A stretch of 64,000 nt of DNA from assembly GCF_030252345.1 (NCBI RefSeq), contig NZ_CP126980.1:9123501-9187500 (forward strand), read 5' to 3'. The DNA is from Actinoplanes oblitus (lineage in GTDB: Bacteria; Actinomycetota; Actinomycetes; Mycobacteriales; Micromonosporaceae). The notes under the pieces were generated by a model that was not told where the DNA came from, did not search any database, and saw only the letters and a program-made list of their open reading frames with translations. This document shows, piece after piece, positions 50,958 to 60,895 of the stretch; positions within the stretch are counted from its first letter, which is position 1, and each line of letters starts with the position of its first letter. The position numbers and the translations under genes are program-made.

Positions 50958-51630
50958 CGGCTGGGCATGACGGTGGTGTCCAGGCCCGGGACAGCACCCT
51001 GAGCACCAGCCGAGGACTCCCGGCTGGCCGTGACGGTGGTATCCGGTCCCGGGACAGCACCCTGAGCACCAGCCGAGAGCTCCCGGCTGGCCGTGACGGT
51101 GGTATCCGGTCCCGGGACAGCACCCTGAGCACCAGCCGAGAGCTCCCGGCTGGCCGTGACGGTGGTATCCGGTCCCGGGACAGCACCCTGAGCACCAGCC
51201 GAGAGCTCCCGGCTGGCCGTGACGGTGGTATCCGGTCCCGGGACAGCACCCTGAGCACCAGCCGAGAGCTCCCGGCTGGCCGTGACGGTGGTATCCGGTC
51301 CCGGGACAGCACCCTGAGCACCAGCCGAGAGCTCCCGGCTGGGCATGACGGTGGTATCCAGGCCCGAGACAGCACCCTGAGCACCAGCCCGAAACCCCCG
51401 GCTGGCCGTGACGGTGGCATCCAGGCCCGAGACAGCACCCTGAGCACCAGCCCGAAACCCCCGGCTGGGCATGACGGTGGTGTCCGGGGCTGGGACAGGA
51501 CCGTGAGTGCCAGCCGGGGGCTCCGGCTGGGTGTGACGGTGGTGTCCGGGGCCTGGACAGGACCGTGAGTGCCAGCTGGGGCTCTCGGCTGGGTGTGACG
51601 GTGGGGTGAGGGGCCGGGACAGGGCTGTGG
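50958..51630. repeat. 63-bp tandem array, about ten units
   Basis: Units with GAGCACCAGCC start at 51001, 51064, 51127, 51190, 51253, 51316, 51379 and 51442, and degenerate ones (GAGTGCCAGC) follow at 51505 and 51568. The period is exactly 63. The central copies (51064-51315) are almost identical, and the outer ones are diverged. The outer units read like the reverse complement of the array at 18298-18675. The central copies carry TGA in the frame that is open in the other locus, which argues against a coding role. Confidence 0.9.
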
Positions 51631-51643
51631 GTGCCGGGCGGGG

Positions 51644-52519
51644 TCAGCCGATGAAGGGTGGGACCGCAATCCGGCCGGTGGCTACCGGGTGGACGTGGCC
51701 GCTCACCGTGGCGGAGGTGGCGACGCCGGCGCCGGCCGTCACGGTGCAGGTCAGCAGGGACTGGCGTTTCATCTCCAGGCCCTGGTGGACCCGGTAGGAG
51801 GAGACGCCGTCGCCGGGGAGCCAGCCGGCGCCGACCAGCCACACGCCCAGGCCCAGGGCGGCCGAGCCGGTGGCCGGGTCCTCCCAGACCGCGTCGCCGG
51901 GGACGAAGACGCGGGCGTGTGCCTCGCCGTCCGCCCAGGAGAAGACGCTCAGTTCGGTGATGCCGTGCCGTTCGGCGGCGCGGACGTCGAGGCGGACGGC
52001 GGGGAGGGCGGATCGGCGTACCGGAAGGAAGGTCCAATCCAGGCCACAGCCGGCCGTGCGGGGTGCCGCGGCCGTGTCCCCGACGAGATCCTCGGCCGTC
52101 AGGCCGGTCACCTCCAGCAGCGCGCCCGGATCGACCGGGTCGCCGAGCCGGGGCGTCGCGCCGGTGAGGGTGGCCGCACCCGCGGCGGTCACCTCGATCG
52201 GCAGCAGTCCCGCGCCGCACTCCTGCACCACCCGGCCGGGGCCGAAGCGGCCCTGGCGCATCAGGGTGACCGCGGTACCCACGCTGGGGTGCCCGGCGAA
52301 CGGCAACTCGGTGGAACTGGTGAAGATCCGCACCCGGTAGGTCGCCTCGGGTGTGGTCGGCGGCAGCACGAACGTGGTCTCGGCCAGGTTGAACTCGCGG
52401 GCCAGGGTCTGCATCTGCTCGGCGGCGAGGTGCTCGGCACCGAACACCACCGCGAGCGGATTGCCGGCGAATGGTCGTTCCGTGAACACGTCGACGATCT
52501 CGTAGGCCACGGTGGACAT
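51644..52519 (-). CDS. PhzF family isomerase/epimerase
   Basis: A 291-aa PhzF-fold protein (isomerases such as trans-2,3-dihydro-3-hydroxyanthranilate isomerase, and many of unknown substrate). It begins MSTVAYEIVDVFTERPFAGN and shows the active-site EFNLAETTFVLPP (catalytic Glu) and ELPFAGHPSVGTAVTL. The C-terminal repeat has EDPATGSAALGLGVWLVG. There are no phenazine genes near, so a general role is likely. It is divergent from the MgtE-like gene. Confidence 0.93.
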   Translation of the reverse strand: MSTVAYEIVDVFTERPFAGNPLAVVFGAEHLAAEQMQTLAREFNLAETTFVLPPTTPEATYRVRIFTSSTELPFAGHPSVGTAVTLMRQGRFGPGRVVQECGAGLLPIEVTAAGAATLTGATPRLGDPVDPGALLEVTGLTAEDLVGDTAAAPRTAGCGLDWTFLPVRRSALPAVRLDVRAAERHGITELSVFSWADGEAHARVFVPGDAVWEDPATGSAALGLGVWLVGAGWLPGDGVSSYRVHQGLEMKRQSLLTCTVTAGAGVATSATVSGHVHPVATGRIAVPPFIG

Positions 52520-52546
52520 GTCCGGACCCTAACCTAATCTGAGGCG

Positions 52547-53824
52547 GTGACCATGGGGACGAGGGTTTATCTGGCCCGACTGGCCGGGCTTCCGGTGTTC
52601 GACCCCAACGGCGACCGGGTCGGCCGGGTGCGGGACGCGGTGGTGCGGCTGCGCACCACGAACCGGCCGCCGCAGATCGTCGGGCTGGTGGCCGAGATGG
52701 CGCTGCGCCGACGGATCTTCCTGCCGATCGGCCGGATCACCAGCATGGACGCCGAGTCGGTTGCGCTCGGCACCGGCTCGCTGAACCTGCGCCGGTTCGA
52801 GAAGCGGCCGAACGAGCTGCTGGTCCTGGAGGACCTGCTGGACCGCCGGGTGACGGTGGTTCCGGAGCAGCGGGACGATCAGGAGCACCAGGCCGTGGTC
52901 GTCGACATCGGCATGGAGCTCAACCGCAACACCGAATGGGTGATCACCCGGGTCGCGGTCCGCGAGCACACCGGGCGGCTGGCCCGGCGCGGGCACGTCT
53001 ACCAGGTGGAGTACGACCGCGCCCGCGGCCTGGTCGGCCCCACCGACACCCAGGGCACCTCGAGCCTGCTGGCCCTGCTCGACCAGATGCGCCCCGCCGA
53101 CATGGCCAACGCGCTGCAGGACCTGCCGGACGCCCGGCGCAACGAGGTGGCCGCCGCGCTGAGCGACCGCAAGCTCGCCGACGTGCTGGAGGAGCTGCCC
53201 GAGCACGACCAGGTGGAGATCCTGGCCCGGCTGGACCGGGAGCGGGCCGCCGACGTACTGGAGCGGATGGACCCGGACGATGCCGCCGACCTGCTGGCCG
53301 AGCTGCCCAAGGCGGAGCAGACGGTGCTGCTGGACCTGATGGAGCCGGAGGAGGCAGCCCCGGTCCGGCAGCTGATGAGCTACCGGCCGGGCACCGCCGG
53401 CAGCGTGATGACCTCGGAGCCGGTGATCATGACGCCGGACGCGACGGTCGCCGAGGCGCTGGCCCGGATCCGCGAGCCCGACCTGTCACCGGTGGTGGCC
53501 GCGCAGGTGTTCGTCGCCCGCGCGCCCAGCGCCACGCCGACCGGGAAGTATCTGGGGATGGTGCACTTCCAGCGACTGCTGCGCGAGCCGCCGTCCTCGA
53601 TCGTCGGCGGGCTGGTGGACAGCGGGATCGAGCCGCTGCGGCCGGACATCGGGTTGCCCGAGATCACCCGGCGGATGGCGACGTACGACCTGGTGGCGAT
53701 GCCGGTGGTGGACGGGACGCACCGGCTGCTGGGCGCGGTCACCGTCGACGACGTGCTGGACCACTCGCTGCCCCGGGACTGGCGTGACCGCGACGCCCAC
53801 GACGACGAGCTGGAGGCGTCGTGA
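52547..53824 (+). CDS. soluble MgtE-N / CBS protein with PRC-like N-terminus
   Basis: A 425-aa protein without membrane helices. The N-terminal ~170 residues contain PRC-barrel-like modules (GLPVFDPNGDRVGRVRDAVV, LEDLLDRRVTVV). The MgtE_N superhelix follows (LLDQMRPADMANALQDLPDA, LEELPEHDQVEIL, LERMDPDDAADLLAELP), and two CBS repeats close it (GSVMTSEPVIMTPDATVAEA, VAMPVVDGTHRLLGAVTVDD). It looks like the cytosolic regulator part of an MgtE magnesium channel without the channel. Its stop overlaps the next gene's GTG by four bases. The start may be 52547 (GTG) or 52553 (ATG). Confidence 0.9.
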   Translation: MTMGTRVYLARLAGLPVFDPNGDRVGRVRDAVVRLRTTNRPPQIVGLVAEMALRRRIFLPIGRITSMDAESVALGTGSLNLRRFEKRPNELLVLEDLLDRRVTVVPEQRDDQEHQAVVVDIGMELNRNTEWVITRVAVREHTGRLARRGHVYQVEYDRARGLVGPTDTQGTSSLLALLDQMRPADMANALQDLPDARRNEVAAALSDRKLADVLEELPEHDQVEILARLDRERAADVLERMDPDDAADLLAELPKAEQTVLLDLMEPEEAAPVRQLMSYRPGTAGSVMTSEPVIMTPDATVAEALARIREPDLSPVVAAQVFVARAPSATPTGKYLGMVHFQRLLREPPSSIVGGLVDSGIEPLRPDIGLPEITRRMATYDLVAMPVVDGTHRLLGAVTVDDVLDHSLPRDWRDRDAHDDELEAS

Positions 53825-54345
53825 GCGAGCCGCGGCGGGACCGGCTGGATCAGCCCCGGGAGCCGGGGCGGGTCCGGCTGCCGAAATTCGACCCGGAGGC
53901 GTTCGGCCGCTGGTCGGAGAGCATCGCGCGGTACATGGGCACGGCGAAGTTCATCGTCTACATGACAGTGGTGATCGGTGTCTGGTTCGCCTGGAACCGG
54001 GTGATGCCGGCGAAGCTGCAGTTCGATCCGTACCCGTTCGGCTTCCTCACCCTGGTCCTGTCGCTGCAGGCGTCGTACGCCGCGCCGCTGATCCTGCTCG
54101 CGCAGAACCGGCAGGCCGACCGGGACCGGATCGCCATGGACGAGGATCGACGCCGGGCGCAGATGCAGAAGGCCGACACCGAGTACCTGGCCCGCGAGAT
54201 CGCCTCCCTGCGGATCGCCGTGGGCGACGTCGCGACCAGGGACTTCATCCGCTCCGAGCTGACCCGGCTGGCCACCGAGCTGGACGACGCGGCGCTGCGC
54301 CGGGAGAAGCGGGCGCGTATGGAGTGGGAGGAAGACCACCCCTGA
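53821..54345 (+). CDS. DUF1003 domain membrane protein
   Basis: A 174-aa protein with two helices in DUF1003 (TAKFIVYMTVVIGVWFAWNR, YPFGFLTLVLSLQASYAAPL) followed by ILLAQNRQADRDRIAMDEDR. The cytosolic C-terminus is a long charged helix. It is translationally coupled to the MgtE-like gene by a GTGA overlap. This pairing, upstream of mrp, is found in other actinobacteria, and a role in magnesium or envelope stress is inferred only. The N-terminal 40 residues are basic. Confidence 0.9.
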   Translation: MSEPRRDRLDQPREPGRVRLPKFDPEAFGRWSESIARYMGTAKFIVYMTVVIGVWFAWNRVMPAKLQFDPYPFGFLTLVLSLQASYAAPLILLAQNRQADRDRIAMDEDRRRAQMQKADTEYLAREIASLRIAVGDVATRDFIRSELTRLATELDDAALRREKRARMEWEEDHP

Positions 54346-54377
54346 CCTCGGCATTACCGGGACGTAGCATGGGCAGC

Positions 54378-55526
54378 ATGTCCGCTCCAGCCTCAACTCT
54401 CGAGGACGCGATCCAGGCTGCCTTGGCGACCGTCGACGACCCCGAGATCCGCCGCCCGATCACCGACCTCGGCATGGTCCAGGGTTTCACCGTCAGCGAC
54501 GGCCTGGTCAAGGTCGATCTGCTGCTCACCGTCGCCGGCTGCCCCCTGCGCGACAAGCTGAACGCCGACATCACCGCCGCCGTCACCAAGATCCCTGGGA
54601 TCACCGGCGCGGAGATCAACTTCGGGGTGATGAACGAGGAACAGCGCAAGGCACTGCAGACCACGCTGCGCGGCGGGGGGACCGCCGAGCCGGTGATCCC
54701 GTTCGCCCAGCCCGGCTCCCGGACCCGAGTCTACGCGGTGGCCAGCGGCAAGGGCGGGGTCGGCAAGTCGAGCGTCACGGTCAACCTGGCCGCCGCGCTC
54801 GCCAAGCGCGGCCTGTCGGTCGGCGTGGTCGACGCCGACATCTACGGCCACTCGGTGCCCCGCATGCTCGGTGTGGAGAGCAAGCCCACCCGGGTGGAAG
54901 ACATGATCATGCCGCCGCAGTCGCACGGCGTGAAGGTGATCTCGATCGGCATGTTCACCGCCGGCAACGCGGCGGTGGTCTGGCGTGGCCCGATGCTGCA
55001 CCGGGCGCTGCAGCAGTTCCTCGCCGACGTCTACTGGGGCGACCTGGACGTGCTGCTGCTCGACCTGCCGCCGGGCACCGGTGACGTGGCCATCTCCCTG
55101 GCCCAGCTCCTGCCGAACGCGGAGATCCTGGTGGTCACCACCCCGCAGATGGCCGCCGCCGAGGTGGCCGAGCGGGCCGGCGCGATCGCGCTGCAGACCC
55201 ACCAGCGCCTGGTCGGCGTGGTGGAGAACATGTCCTGGCTGGAGCTGCCGGACGGGTCCCGGATGGAGGTCTTCGGCGCCGGTGGTGGCGAGACCGTCGC
55301 CGAGTCGCTGACCAAGACGGTCGGCGCGCGGGTGCCGCTGCTGGGTCAGATCCCGCTGGACACCCGGGTGCGCGAGGCCGGCGACGCCGGAAACCCGATC
55401 GTGCTGGCCGACCCGGCGGCTCCGGCCGCCAAGGCGCTCGACGAGGTCGCCGACAAGCTGGCGGTCCGCCGCGAGTCCCTGGTCGGCAAGCCGCTCGGCC
55501 TGATGGTCAACGCCAAGCGCAGCTAG
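54378..55526 (+). CDS. mrp: Mrp/NBP35-type iron-sulfur carrier ATPase
   Basis: A 382-aa P-loop ATPase. The N-terminal MIP18-like domain is SAPASTLEDAIQAALATVDD with TVAGCPLRDKLNADIT. The deviant Walker A is SGKGGVGKSSVTVNLAAAL, followed by VDADIYGHSVPRMLG and LLLDLPPGTGDVAI. The paired C-terminal Cys (CxxC) of E. coli-type Mrp is absent: the segment after NMSWLELPDGSRMEVFG has none. Mrp proteins carry or insert 4Fe-4S clusters, and the actinobacterial type often lacks that motif. ATG at 54378 or 54369 are possible starts. Confidence 0.93.
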   Translation: MSAPASTLEDAIQAALATVDDPEIRRPITDLGMVQGFTVSDGLVKVDLLLTVAGCPLRDKLNADITAAVTKIPGITGAEINFGVMNEEQRKALQTTLRGGGTAEPVIPFAQPGSRTRVYAVASGKGGVGKSSVTVNLAAALAKRGLSVGVVDADIYGHSVPRMLGVESKPTRVEDMIMPPQSHGVKVISIGMFTAGNAAVVWRGPMLHRALQQFLADVYWGDLDVLLLDLPPGTGDVAISLAQLLPNAEILVVTTPQMAAAEVAERAGAIALQTHQRLVGVVENMSWLELPDGSRMEVFGAGGGETVAESLTKTVGARVPLLGQIPLDTRVREAGDAGNPIVLADPAAPAAKALDEVADKLAVRRESLVGKPLGLMVNAKRS

Positions 55527-55572
55527 GTCGTGATAGCCAACCGGTGACGTGGCGGGAAACCGCGGAGCGCGC

Positions 55573-56019
55573 CTACGTGGCGTCGAGGTCGAAACGCTGC
55601 GCCGGTCGGGGAGCCTGAGGCACCTCGGCCGGCGCGGTGCTTTTCGCCGGCGAGGAGGCGGTCCGCAGGTCGGACGCGGTCTCGCTCAGGTGCGACTTGA
55701 CGCCGTCGAGGTCGGTCTTGACCCCGTTCAGATCCTGCTTCACGTCGTCGAAGAGGCTCTGCAGCGGCTGGCGCAACGCCTGCTCGTCCTCCTCGCTGAG
55801 CAGGTGCTTGCGGATGAACGCCTTCGGATGCAGGTCCTCGAGCTGGATGTCGGTGCCGAGCTCCTTGCTCAGGTCGGAAGTCGCGTTCTGCGCCATGGCG
55901 CGCAGCCCGCGCAGCATCCGCAGCCCGTCACCGATGACCTTGGGCAGGCGCTCCCCGAAGATCAGCAGCGCGAGCATGAGCAGCGCGCCGATCTCCCACC
56001 AGTTCAGATTCTCGAACAC
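55573..56019 (-). CDS. tatB: Sec-independent protein translocase subunit TatB
   Basis: A 148-aa TatB, the receptor partner of TatC for folded twin-arginine substrates. It begins MFENLNWWEIGALLMLALLI with the Glu near the N-terminus, then FGERLPKVIGDGLRMLRGLR, the hinge and amphipathic helix. A long polar tail follows (VKQDLNGVKTDLDGVKSHLS). The GTG at 56019 has GGGAGGG about 7 bases upstream. It lies 71 bases after htrA on the same strand, the usual actinobacterial pair. Confidence 0.94.
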   Translation of the reverse strand: MFENLNWWEIGALLMLALLIFGERLPKVIGDGLRMLRGLRAMAQNATSDLSKELGTDIQLEDLHPKAFIRKHLLSEEDEQALRQPLQSLFDDVKQDLNGVKTDLDGVKSHLSETASDLRTASSPAKSTAPAEVPQAPRPAQRFDLDAT

Positions 56020-56090
56020 GAGTGGCCCTCCCAAGGCGTCCGGGAGCAAGCGTACGCACGAGACCTGTGGCCGGACACCCCACCCGGCGG

Positions 56091-57371
56091 TCAGTTCGTG
56101 TCGGCTGCCAGGGTGACCGAGGCGGAGGCGGTCTTGGTGCCGCGGCGGTACTCCACCGCGACCACCGCTCCGGGGGCGTGTTTGCGCACCAGGGCGACCA
56201 GATCGGTGCCGTCCTGCAACGGGTGCCCGTCGAGTTTGGTGAGCACGTCACCGGCTTTCAGACCGGCCGCCGCGGCCGGGCCGGCCGGCTCCACCGAGCG
56301 CAGTTTGGCCCCAGCGGTGCCGCTGCCACCGGCCGCCGTCGCGCCGATCACCGTCCGCCGCGCCTTGCCGGAGTCGATGATGTCCTGGGCGATCCGCTTG
56401 GCCTGGTTGATCGGGATGGCGAAGGCGAGCCCGATGTTGCCGGCCTCGGTCTCGGTGCCGCCCACCGAGCGGATCACCGAGTTGACCCCGATCACCTGGC
56501 CGCCCGCGTTCACCAGCGGGCCGCCGGAGTTGCCCTGGTTGACCGCGGCGTCGGTCTGGATCGCCGCGTAGTAGCGCGTCGGGCCGCCGGACTCGCCGGC
56601 CTCGATGGTCCGGTCCAGGGCGCTGACGATGCCGTACGTGACGGTGTTCTCCAGGGCCAGCGGCGAGCCGAAGGCGAGCACCGGGTCGCCCACCGCGATC
56701 GCGTCCGAGTCGCCGAACTCGATCGCCGGCAGCCCGGACTTTGCGATTTTGATCACGGCGATGTCCGACTCCTGGTCGCGGCCGACCAGTTTCGCCGGGG
56801 CCGTCGAGCCGTCGCTGAAGGAGACCGACATGGACTCGCCGGCGCCGTCCACCACGTGGTCGTTGGTGATCACGTAACCGTCGGCGGAGACGATGAAGCC
56901 GGAGCCGATGGCGCCGGTCACGTGCACCGTGACGACGCTGGGCTGCACGTTCTTGGCCACCCCGGCGAACGAGTCGGGGTCCCGGTTCACCTGCTGCGGG
57001 GCCGGCTGGCCGGTGCCGCCCAGCTGGGTGCCGGGGCCTGCCACATAGCCGCCGCGGACCGCGAAGACGAATCCGAGCGTGCCGCCGATGCCGCCCGCCA
57101 GCAGGGCCGTGAGCAGGCAGATCAGCAGCACCGGGGTGTACGACCGGCGAGGCGCGTCCGGATCGGCCACCGGATCGAGGGCCGGTCCACCGGACGGCGG
57201 GGGCGGCGGCAGCACCACGGCGGACGGGGCCTGCGGATCGCGCCAGGGATCGTGGAGCGCGTCGGTCCACCAGGGCGACCCGGGTGGCGGCGGCTGGTGC
57301 CCGCCGGGCGCGGACGCCGTGGGTGGCCGGCGCCAGTTCCAGCCGTCGGTCACGTCGGGGCCTCCAGTCAT
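56091..57371 (-). CDS. htrA: membrane-anchored HtrA/DegP-type serine protease with PDZ domain
   Basis: A 426-aa protease. A Pro-rich cytosolic N-terminus (~75 residues) precedes one helix (TPVLLICLLTALLAGGIGGT). The exported trypsin-like domain has the triad His in ITNDHVVDG, Asp in QESDIAVIKI and Ser in NQGNSGGPLVN. A C-terminal PDZ domain reads PAAAAGLKAGDVLTKLDGHP. It degrades or refolds misfolded exported proteins. The ATG at 57371 is chosen; more upstream in-frame codons to 57473 are unlikely. In M. tuberculosis sigE and rseA lie between the O-methyltransferase gene and htrA; here the two genes are adjacent and divergent. Confidence 0.94.
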   Translation of the reverse strand: MTGGPDVTDGWNWRRPPTASAPGGHQPPPPGSPWWTDALHDPWRDPQAPSAVVLPPPPPSGGPALDPVADPDAPRRSYTPVLLICLLTALLAGGIGGTLGFVFAVRGGYVAGPGTQLGGTGQPAPQQVNRDPDSFAGVAKNVQPSVVTVHVTGAIGSGFIVSADGYVITNDHVVDGAGESMSVSFSDGSTAPAKLVGRDQESDIAVIKIAKSGLPAIEFGDSDAIAVGDPVLAFGSPLALENTVTYGIVSALDRTIEAGESGGPTRYYAAIQTDAAVNQGNSGGPLVNAGGQVIGVNSVIRSVGGTETEAGNIGLAFAIPINQAKRIAQDIIDSGKARRTVIGATAAGGSGTAGAKLRSVEPAGPAAAAGLKAGDVLTKLDGHPLQDGTDLVALVRKHAPGAVVAVEYRRGTKTASASVTLAADTN

Positions 57372-57606
57372 CGCTCGCCCGGCACCGCATCCAGGATGAC
57401 ACGGATCCGCCCGCTCCGGCCGTCCAGCCGTGGCCGGGCCGTCCCGACTGGGTAGTTGATCCATCGACGGCACCGTGCATCACCGGTGGTCATCGCTCTA
57501 CTCTCTATTCCGATGTGCGTGGTTACACCGCGACATCACCTTTTCGCCACGGAGGTTCGTCATCATCGGTCCCGCCCGCTCCTTCGGTCAGACACCGGGC
57601 CACGCC

Positions 57607-58191
57607 ATGCCGTTCGCGGAGACGTACGCGACCGAGGACCCGGTGCTGCAGACCGCCCGTTCGCTGGCGCACGAGCTCGGCCTGCCGTGCGTCTCCCCCG
57701 GTGCCGGCTCGGTGCTGCGCCTGCTGGCCGCCGCGGGCAACGCCAAGGCGGTCGTGGAGATCGGCACCGGCACCGGGGTGAGCGGGGTCTGGCTGCTGCG
57801 CGGCATGCGCCCGGACGGGGTGCTCACCACCATCGACGTGGAGCACGAGCACCAGCGGATCGCCCGGCGGGTGTTCGTCGAGGCCGGCTTCGCCCCGTCG
57901 CGGACCCGGATCATCAGCGGGCGGGCGCTGGACGTGCTGCCCCGGCTCGCCGACGGGGCGTACGACCTGATCTTCGTGGACGCGGACACCACCGAGTTCG
58001 CCGCCTGCACCGACGCGGCACTGCGGCTGCTGCGCCCGGGCGGTGTGCTGATCGTCAACGGGGTGCACGCCGGCGGCCGGATCAACGACCCGGCCGCCCG
58101 CGACGTGGACACCCTGACGATCCGCGAGACGGTGAAGGCGATCCGCGAGTCGGAGGACTGGATCCCGGCCGTCATCTCGTCGGGTGCCGGC

Positions 58192-58215
<24 letters not shown>
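57607..58215 (+). CDS. O-methyltransferase family protein
   Basis: A SAM-dependent methyltransferase of the O-methyltransferase_3 family, about 202 aa from MPFAETYATEDPVLQTARSL. It has motif I AVVEIGTGTGVSGVWLL, IDVEHEHQRIARRVF, YDLIFVDADTTEF and LRLLRPGGVLIV. It is homologous by position to Rv1220c. The ATG at 57607 lacks a ribosome binding site. A GGAGG at 57551-57555 stands upstream of in-frame codons FVIIGPARSFGQTPGHAMPF, but no ATG, GTG or TTG follows it; ATC at 57562 or 57565 is a possible rare start. It overlaps the convergent pepA by 24 bases. Confidence 0.88.
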
Positions 58216-59580
<1,365 letters not shown>

Positions 59581-59610
59581 GGGAGGATGACCTTTCGGTA
59601 AGACGTGGAA

Positions 59611-59646
59611 AGCCCGCCGGTACGGGCGGTACCGTACCGGCGGGCT
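59611..59646 (-). terminator. terminator of the DUF3117 gene
   Basis: A 15-bp perfect stem (AGCCCGCCGGTACGG and its complement) with a 6-base loop lies 11 bases past the small gene's stop. Confidence 0.88.
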
Positions 59647-59657
59647 CGCGTGAAACG

Positions 59658-59825
59658 TCAGCCGGCGATCGACTTCAACGCGTCACCCAGCGCGCTGGCC
59701 TCGTCCGGGGTCATCTCCACGACGAGACGGCCACCACCCTCCAGCGGGACGCGCATGACGATGCCACGACCCTCTTTGGTGACCTCCAGCGGACCATCGC
59801 CCGTCCGCGGCTTCATCGCCGCCAT
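59658..59825 (-). CDS. DUF3117 small protein
   Basis: A 55-aa protein starting MAAMKPRTGDGPLEVTKEGR, then GIVMRVPLEGGGRLVVEMTP and DEASALGDAL. This is the complete, highly conserved DUF3117 of actinobacteria. The ATG at 59825 follows GGGGAGACAAA. Function is unknown. It has its own terminator, so it is probably monocistronic with a promoter in the gap to 60097. Confidence 0.95.
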   Translation of the reverse strand: MAAMKPRTGDGPLEVTKEGRGIVMRVPLEGGGRLVVEMTPDEASALGDALKSIAG

Positions 59826-59898
59826 TTTGTCTCCCCTCAGACCTACGTCAGGGTTGGTGGGTTACCCCACAGCCACTTGCTCCTGGAATGCCAGCAGC

Positions 59899-59926
59899 GC
59901 GTCACGTGCTCAGCCCCACGTGACGC
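59899..59926. promoter_or_regulatory. 10-bp inverted repeat with CACGTG core
   Basis: GCGTCACGTG and CACGTGACGC are separated by 8 bases, a perfect inverted repeat 74 bases upstream of the DUF3117 start. It may be an operator or a hairpin in its leader. No regulator is assigned. Confidence 0.45.
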
Positions 59927-60048
59927 GGTGCTCGTTTCCGACCGGCGGCCGTACAGGCCGTTTCACGTCTTCACGCGTAGCGGCCCACCGTGCCGATCAA
60001 ACATTTTCCCTGATGAACACCGGCGAACCCAAACCCAGCCCGGGCGGA

Positions 60049-60087
60049 TGTGACAGCGTCTAGCATATCGTCTTTCGGGCTGTCACA
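60049..60087. promoter_or_regulatory. candidate PaaX operator
   Basis: TGTGACAGC and its exact complement GCTGTCACA lie 30 bases apart (start to start), enclosing a TAGCAT -10-like hexamer at 60061-60066. It ends 10 bases before the PaaX-type start. The position fits an autoregulatory operator. Confidence 0.6.
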
Positions 60088-60097
60088 ATGTGCGGTC

Positions 60098-60895
60098 ATG
60101 CAGGCGCGGTCCGCACTCTTCGACCTGTACGGCGACTACCTGCGCACCCGTGGTTCGCGGGCCCCCGTCGCCGCCCTCGTGCGGCTGCTCGCTCCGCTGG
60201 ACATCGCGGCCCCGGCGGTCCGCACGGCAGTGTCGCGAATGGTGCGACAGGGGTGGCTGCATCCGCTGCGCCTGGCCGCCGGACCGGGCTATCTGCTCAC
60301 CCCGAAGGCGGCGCGCCGGCTGGACGAGGCCGCCGCCCGGGTGTACCGAACCGGTCGTGGCGGCTGGGACGGCCGGTTCGACCTGATCGTGGTCCGGGAT
60401 CCCCCGCTGGCCCGCCGGGACGCCGAACGGCTCGCCTTCCTCGGCTACGGCCCGCTCAGCGATCAGGTGTGGGTGGCCGCGCGCGCCTCGGACGAGGTGG
60501 AGGCGGCGCTGCACGAGGCCGGCGCCGGTTACGAGCGCTTCAGCGCCAGCCACACGGCCGGCTCGGCGGGCGCCACCGAGATCGTCGGCAAGGCCTGGGA
60601 CCTGGACCGGATCGGCGAGTCGTACCGGGAGTTCGAGGCGGAACTGCGGCCGGTGGTCAAGGCGGTCACCGGGCGCAGCTCGGACGAGGAGGCGTACGCC
60701 GCCCGGTTCCGTCTGGTGCACGCCTGGCGCTCGTTCCTCTTCCGCGACCCGCAGCTGCCCGCCGCACTGCTACCGGCCGGCTGGCCGGGCATCCGGGCCG
60801 CCGGCTTCTTCGACAAACATGCCGCCCGGCTGCGCCCGGCTGCCGATCGCTACGTGGAACGCTGCCTGCACGACAGGGGTAGATTCGCGCCATGA
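60098..60895 (+). CDS. PaaX-family transcriptional regulator
   Basis: A 265-aa regulator of the PaaX family, named after the phenylacetyl-CoA-responsive repressor. It starts MQARSALFDLYGDYLRTRGS, then LVRLLAPLDIAAPAVRTAVS (winged-helix), MVRQGWLHPLR and GYLLTPKAARRLDEAAARVY. The C-terminal effector domain has YREFEAELRPVVKAV and FRLVHAWRSFLFRDPQLP. The ATG at 60098 gives the family N-terminus; upstream codons overlap the candidate operator. Its TGA overlaps the ATG of the next gene (ATGA), tying it to a PaaG-like enzyme. Confidence 0.92.
   Translation: MQARSALFDLYGDYLRTRGSRAPVAALVRLLAPLDIAAPAVRTAVSRMVRQGWLHPLRLAAGPGYLLTPKAARRLDEAAARVYRTGRGGWDGRFDLIVVRDPPLARRDAERLAFLGYGPLSDQVWVAARASDEVEAALHEAGAGYERFSASHTAGSAGATEIVGKAWDLDRIGESYREFEAELRPVVKAVTGRSSDEEAYAARFRLVHAWRSFLFRDPQLPAALLPAGWPGIRAAGFFDKHAARLRPAADRYVERCLHDRGRFAP

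Noticed and set aside
50706..52220. Protein with 21-residue repeats (CSGCCPGTGYHRHGQPGALGW-like)
   Set aside because: The frame is open only because the 63-bp unit is a multiple of three. It runs into phzF in another frame, has no start signals, and the related 18-kb array does not keep the frame.
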